NCBI GenBank assembly: GCA_963970005.1
Contig: CAXAMN010026794.1
Span: 542,506 to 606,505 of the forward strand
DNA: 64,000 nucleotides
Reading direction: 5' to 3'
Origin: Durusdinium trenchii
Taxonomy: Eukaryota; Sar; Dinophyceae; Suessiales; Symbiodiniaceae
Part shown: positions 58,701-64,000 of the stretch, in pieces
How positions within the stretch are numbered: the stretch's first letter is position 1
Layout: every line of letters begins with the position of its first letter
The notes under the pieces: model-generated
Databases searched by the model: none
Told to the model about the DNA's origin: nothing
What the model saw: the letters and a program-made list of their open reading frames with translations, nothing else
Program-made: the position numbers and the translations under genes

Positions 58701-59600
58701 TGGTTTCCACGATTGAAGTTCTCTATAGTTCTCTGTTCCATCTCTGTCTGTTTCTATCATCCCTCTGCCACTTTCCCACCCACGCTCGCGTCGTAGTCCA
58801 CATGGCTCACATCACCCCTGTCGAAGCAGCTGATTGTCTCATCGCCCAGCAAGGATGGTCCACGAGCCCTGCAAGAACCAGGTTTCACAACCCTTGACAG
58901 CAGTCCGTTCGGCCTGCTGTTCAGTCATGGTGTTCATTCACCAGTCCTTCACACAACTTCACAAGAAACCATACCGGACCGCAGTACATGAAACTCCATG
59001 AAACCCACAAAGCCATTCATTCACCAAACGGGGGTGAACCCTTCTGTCAAGCAATCAACAGCACATCTCACGCCTGCACCACCATTGCGCAAAGCTTGAC
59101 AAGCCAGGGGAATCGCCTGGCCGCAAAGGGCCTGTACTGCTAGCACAAGATTGGATTGTCAGCAAAGGACTTCATGCATAGGAAGCAACTCGCTGAATCG
59201 TTCCATTAACGAGTCCCGGCCATACCTGGACATGAGTCCGGTGGTCTACCAATGATCAAACGTGGTAGGAAATCGAGTGGAGCTTCAAACCGCATGCCAT
59301 ATCTGGTTGGTCGACCTAGGGATCTGATGGTCTCTAAAACAAAACGACCCTGAAGGAACTGGATCCGCGGATTGATTGAAGCAACCTGTCAAGAAGCATG
59401 AAAAGTTGTTTAAAAGCGAACTCAGTTCTGCTAGTATCTGGAACCTCCTCCGCCTCAGTCCTCGGTTCGCCTCCCCAGATCTGTGTTGGGCTTGGAAAGT
59501 CGTCACCTCGGCTGCGGATGAGAAAGGTGATGGGTCCGGCAGTCCTCAAGCGTGCAAATCACTGAGTAGTCACCTGGAACAAAAAGACGGTAAAGCAAAC
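49760..59600. other. Long stretch without a supported gene
   Basis: Only short open frames with no motif that I recognise and no exon chain that I could join. A 21-bp array lies at 51,922-52,035. Confidence 0.4.
51922..52035. repeat. 21-bp tandem array, about five copies
   Basis: Unit TATTAGGTTGGAGGTCATCGC at 51922 and 51943, then a 9-base partial unit, then copies at 51973, 51994 and 52015 with GCCATTGC or GCCGTTGC ends. Confidence 0.95.
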
Positions 59601-59610
59601 TAAAGTTAAC

Positions 59611-60339
59611 TTGAAATTGTCAAAAGGTCTAGTGAAGGCACTTTCCTGTGGGTCACTCTTGGCTTCTGAACCTTTTTTTGACAAGTTTACCACATCTGAG
59701 CTCAATCACTTGGATCTTCCTTCTGCTCTGGCGTCGAAGGCAGCCGGACCTCTCCTGTCCGGAGGCAGAACACAACACCAAAGCACTGTCTTCAGCTTAA
59801 GCAACAACTGGCACATTACATTTGTTAACCCCGCTCAAAGACCACCTTCCCTTCATCACCTTTCCCCAAATCCGGCCGGCGAAAAGACGGCCACGTGCCT
59901 TGCGCATGTTGAGTCCTGCTCTCAGAGTCCTGCTCTGATGGTCGACCTGAAGAGTAAATCAGGAAACGAGGAACTGAACTTTGATTGTTGCGGACACGAG
60001 GAAACGCCAGAAATATACATATGTGGTCGAATATGGGGGCCTCAAATCACCCATCTTCGAACATGTGTTATGTTTTGGTGCGATGCGTTCAGCCCGTTCA
60101 GCCTCCGAGTCTTTGGGCAAACCAGGTGTGGCGGAAACAGCCACCCAGGTATGGCACGGCCTCTTTGGTCAATGAGTACCACCAAGAATCATGAGCCAAC
60201 CAGTGTGGTACATTGCGTGGATGACACTGGTGACCACACTGGATTGGTCACCTATCCCACGGAAAGTCGAAATCAAGCGGAAGCCTTTCAAGGCCACCTG
60301 TCTCAAATACTTGTTGGCCAGCTGAAATCTCGAATCTGA
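59611..60339 (+). CDS. Hypothetical open frame of 242 codons
   Basis: Longest open frame outside the retroelement and the tandem arrays, from the ATG at 59611. It contains no domain that I recognise, and its composition (many Ser, His, Cys and Pro) is that of non-coding reading. Listed only for its length. Confidence 0.15.
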   Translation: MKLSKGLVKALSCGSLLASEPFFDKFTTSELNHLDLPSALASKAAGPLLSGGRTQHQSTVFSLSNNWHITFVNPAQRPPSLHHLSPNPAGEKTATCLAHVESCSQSPALMVDLKSKSGNEELNFDCCGHEETPEIYICGRIWGPQITHLRTCVMFWCDAFSPFSLRVFGQTRCGGNSHPGMARPLWSMSTTKNHEPTSVVHCVDDTGDHTGLVTYPTESRNQAEAFQGHLSQILVGQLKSRI

Positions 60340-60349
60340 TCAAATTTCA

Positions 60350-63300
60350 GATCAAACTCGCGCCATCAGCAGCCGCCAAAAGGTTCTTGACCCATGGCTC
60401 CATTCTTTGCCTCGTGGCTAGCGTAGCTGTGGCAGCTTCTCTACGCAACGCTTCAAGTAGAGGCAGCAGTCCAACACATGTGGCACGGGACAACCACTGA
60501 CGCGCACGTCCCTAATGGATGGTCTCCAACGACTTCAACGGCTCCAAAAAAGCCAGGCAACTTCGAAGCGATTCTGCGAGACAGGTTGGCGCTCTGTAGG
60601 CACTTCTGACTTGCGTCCTGTGCAAACTGGGATGAGACGTGCGCAACCACCCAGTTGAGGGTCGAGATTCTTGGCGTGTGGGTCAATCTGTCAAGAAGCT
60701 ACGGAACACAGTCTGTAAAGGGATACAAATCTTCACCATGATTGTATAGGTGATAGTGAGCAATCACTTGGCTACTTGTTGGTGCCCAAGCGTAGACCGC
60801 CAAATTCACACCTGCTTGATCAACAGCCTCCTGGGCTAGAACCAACATAAGCAGGCTATAACCTCTCCCCTAGGTCCAATCAAGACAACAAGCACTGCTC
60901 CTTGGGAACCAAGATCCCCGAATATCAGTCAAGTCACAAACTAAGTAGCGTCGGATGCCGCCGCCTGTTTGCCTGCGGGAAAGGCAAAACGCAGAACAGC
61001 AAGTACCTGGGTTTGGCTCCTGGAACACCCCAACAAACAAAAACAATTGGCAACATTGCCTTGGCGCATAAAGCATCCGTGTAAAATAGGAATGAGGTCC
61101 AAGCGAAAGGTATTGTGAGAGAGCAACAAAAGGCATGAATTGTATAAACGAAATACTGATGGACGCAAAGCTATGTGTGTATATATAAAGGATGAATTCC
61201 CCTGTAGGATACACAAACTTGACTGTGACTGTCACCCTTTCACACCCACCAAGCTACCAGCTCCCGCTACATGTCTCAACATAGCTTTTGGACCTTTAGC
61301 AGCATGGCTTTTGGATCAATCCATGCAATTACCCACTCCTTAGAAGAAGGTCGTAGCACGGTGGTTCTGCTCAAAACACAAACATGTCAAGTCAGGATAA
61401 ATCTCTCGGCCCTCATTGATTGCCTAGATGCTCTAAACATGTCGTTGGTCCCTCAAATGCCTGATTTGAGACTCTTGACCATTTGGAGCAACAACAAATC
61501 CAAATCAAATCTACTCACATGCTATGTATTATATTTTATACAACATATAGCTTGGTGGCGGGTCTGTTGATGTGGTTTCCCCAACATGTGGGAGATGTTG
61601 ATGCAGAGAAAGGAGATTTCTGCTGATTCAACTCGGAGTTCTGGTTTGGTTGTAGATTAATTGCTTTCCAACGAAGCAACATACTTTGTAGAACCAATAC
61701 TAGCGACCAAGTGGCTTTCTAGATTGACATAGATTGACCTATTAAGAAGTAACTCCTTGCGATTGCTGTAGGAGCCTTAGGAGCTCCTCCATGTCTGGCT
61801 TTCGACGGCCTGACCAGCGGAAAAGGCCACATTTGACCCGGGGGGGGTTGCGCAAGTTCGCCCGGCAGGAATGGCAGAACTTTGCCATCTTCCTCATTCA
61901 TTCATTCATTCATGCAACAGGGACGGGACCCTCTCAGAAAATTGCCTTGCATAAGAACTGCTAAGACTGGCCCTTCAGGGTACTGTTGCCTGGAAGAAAA
62001 CCTGTACCACTCCAAGTGGAGAATGATCCAGGATGTATATGTACTGCATTTGGGGACCAATTTTGGGGTGTCTGGCGCAGGATGTCTTCCTTCCACAGCA
62101 GGACAACATAGTGATTGGAATTCGTGGAGTCAAATGCGCCTGTGAACCACAACATTGTTTGCCAACCCAACTGGCTGTTCAGGTCAGACAAACTCAGCGA
62201 ACACCCGGCGGATGCTTTCTTCTTGTGCCAACACATCCTTCATCATCCTTCCAAGGTTCCAAGGTGTGTGTGTGTGTGTTGTCCTCTCAAAGCAAAAACA
62301 AAATGACCTCTAACTTTCTTATCATCCTTCCAAGGTGTTGTCCTCTCAAACAGAGTAAAATAAACGCCCTGACTGTCTTTTCTTCTGAGCACCAAGTTCT
62401 TTCTTCCCAGGCTACGACGTTCTAAGGACCTTCGCTCCAGCGCGCTCCCACACGGCCTCGCCGGCGCCGGCGCTCCGGGCTGCCGCCCACGACCGCTGGA
62501 CGACCAGCGGTCGACACGGAAGCAGTCCTGAAGAACCAGCGGTCGCGGCCGTGGTCCTCTTTCCTTGGAAGCTGAAGAAGACTGCTTACTGTAGAAGCTG
62601 ATACAGTAGCTGAAAAAAAACGAAAAAACAAAATGTATTTAATGTCCTCCAATGCAAAACTTGGTTGATCCCCAATGTTCCAAAAACCAATGGCAGGCTT
62701 GTCTGTCTGCCCGTCAGTGAAACAGGTCCTTTCTTGGCCTTTGGTCTTTTCCTTGCGTTTGGGCCTGACGTGAAGAACAAAAGTGACGCGGCGTCGCGAG
62801 AAACGTGATGTGAAAGGAACATACAAAAAGCAAATCCAAATGTTTTCAGGTGTTTGGCACTGGTCCACATCCTTTCTATTGCGTCTGTCTCGAGACATGT
62901 TCCTAAGTAGCAACAGCGACCCGGCTGACTCAGGATAGCAAATCTCATCGTACCAATCATGGATTTCCAGTCAAAACATATCGAAACCCAAACAAGCACT
63001 GAGTGAAGGTCCCAAAATGCAACCTTTCATCTCAACTTACTTCTGCACGATACCCTTTGAACTTTGAACAAAGGATCAATGGATTCCAAGTCTCCACGGT
63101 GTGATCCTCCAAACATCCTTCCTAAAGCTTTCAAGTACATTTCTGGATATTGGAACCAATGGTTTTCCACCAAAACATTTGGATGGAACCAAAACCAGTG
63201 GTCTAAGTAAGCACATCTGAACACAAATGCATCCTGCTTTTGCCAGGTGTTCCTACAAATTTGGGATGTGCTTCAAATTCGGCTTCTCCTGCCTGGTGCG

Positions 63301-64000
63301 AGGCTTAGCCTTTGGCTTCTCCTCCCCACATGTGCACGGATTGCAAAAACAATTTGGAGGATTGGTCTTCCGGGAAACCAATTGCACAAACATGATCACT
63401 TTCAGACAATCAAAAAACCCACTGTATCTCTTTGACGTGAAGTCCGGAGTCCGTCTATTTTGGCAGTACTTGCAACGATGATCCATCTAATTACTCATGA
63501 TGCCTCTGTCTTGTGACATTCTTCATGACAAGTTAAGTCCTGTTTGCTACTGCCTGCCACCCAAGCGGCAAATGGATCATCTGTATAGTCGCTGAAGAGC
63601 TGCAAACAACCCATGTTCATGTAAACTGGGGATGCTACTTCAACGGCCTTACGCATCTGGCAGGAATCAGTAGCAGCAGAACCCAACAACCTCCCGCGTG
63701 TTTTGAGCTTCAACAACACAAATGATCGAACTTGAAAGTGCTGTAGCCACCACACACGTTCCGATCTTCAGGATATGTGAGGATGTACCCCAATGACAAT
63801 GGCCTCCCTCAGCCTGGGCTACAGCTCTCCTCTCCTTAACAGCTCCGGAGTGAGCGCTCACTCTCGCTCCACGGCCCATGACGGACCGGGAAGGACGCGG
63901 ATGGACACCGCGAGGCGACCGATTCGGGCGGAACAGAGGAAACGGTGAAGGAGTGAAGAATCCGAATGGCTAAAGCTTCAATCAGAGTTAAACGGGCAAC
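60350..64000. other. Stretch without a supported gene
   Basis: Short open frames only. The GC-rich piece at 62,430-62,575 (minus, after TTCTTCAG: LPRKEDHGRDRWFF) and a plus-strand reading at 63,793-63,948 (ASLSLGYSSPLLNSSG) may be exons, but nothing supports them further. Confidence 0.35.
62490..62513. repeat. Perfect 10-bp-stem hairpin
   Basis: CGACCGCTGG, then ACGA, then CCAGCGGTCG. A further direct copy of CCAGCGGTCG follows about 25 bases to the right. Confidence 0.95.

Overview
The window looks like nuclear DNA of a dinoflagellate, most likely a Symbiodiniaceae-type alga. No sequence search was possible, so this rests on three things seen in the sequence. First, the left end carries a degraded Ty1/copia-type element whose gag and downstream domains match the style common in Symbiodinium genomes. 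Second, the best protein-coding gene is split into many very short exons, and 4 of its 10 splice donors are GC rather than GT. Third, coding density is very low, with many tandem and dispersed repeats between the coding pieces. There are no bacterial-style operons, rRNA or tRNA genes that I can support.

Layout. At 1-3604 (minus) lies a frameshifted copia-type element: gag with a zinc knuckle, an aspartic protease, a SAP-like segment, a conserved acidic segment and a methyltransferase-like domain. It runs off the left edge. From about 5.2 to 21 kb, isolated minus-strand exons belong to unidentified genes; the best supported are at 5656-6110, 16958-17629 and 19662-20955. From 27,314 to at least 36,475 (minus) there is a near-complete papain-family (C1A) cysteine peptidase gene. 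I reconstructed 11 exons with consistent reading phase at every junction and all catalytic motifs present. Further possible 5' exons lie at 36,978-37,408. One of its introns (31,637-34,687, about 3 kb) holds most of the repeats in that stretch.

From 37.5 to 64 kb I see almost no assignable coding sequence. The region carries a second copy of a dispersed repeat (about 41.6-42.75 kb), a block of three successive tandem arrays at 43.79-45.28 kb (with a 10-base assembly gap), a perfect 24-bp inverted repeat at 49.65 kb, and several short arrays.

Nearly all credible coding pieces are on the minus strand, in line with the long one-direction gene clusters known in dinoflagellates. A minisatellite family built around a CTACTAG core recurs at five places in both orientations, once directly beside a splice acceptor of the peptidase gene. 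I do not see a new defence or metabolic system. The most interesting items are the peptidase gene's splice structure, its repeat-packed intron, and the methyltransferase-like domain in the retroelement.
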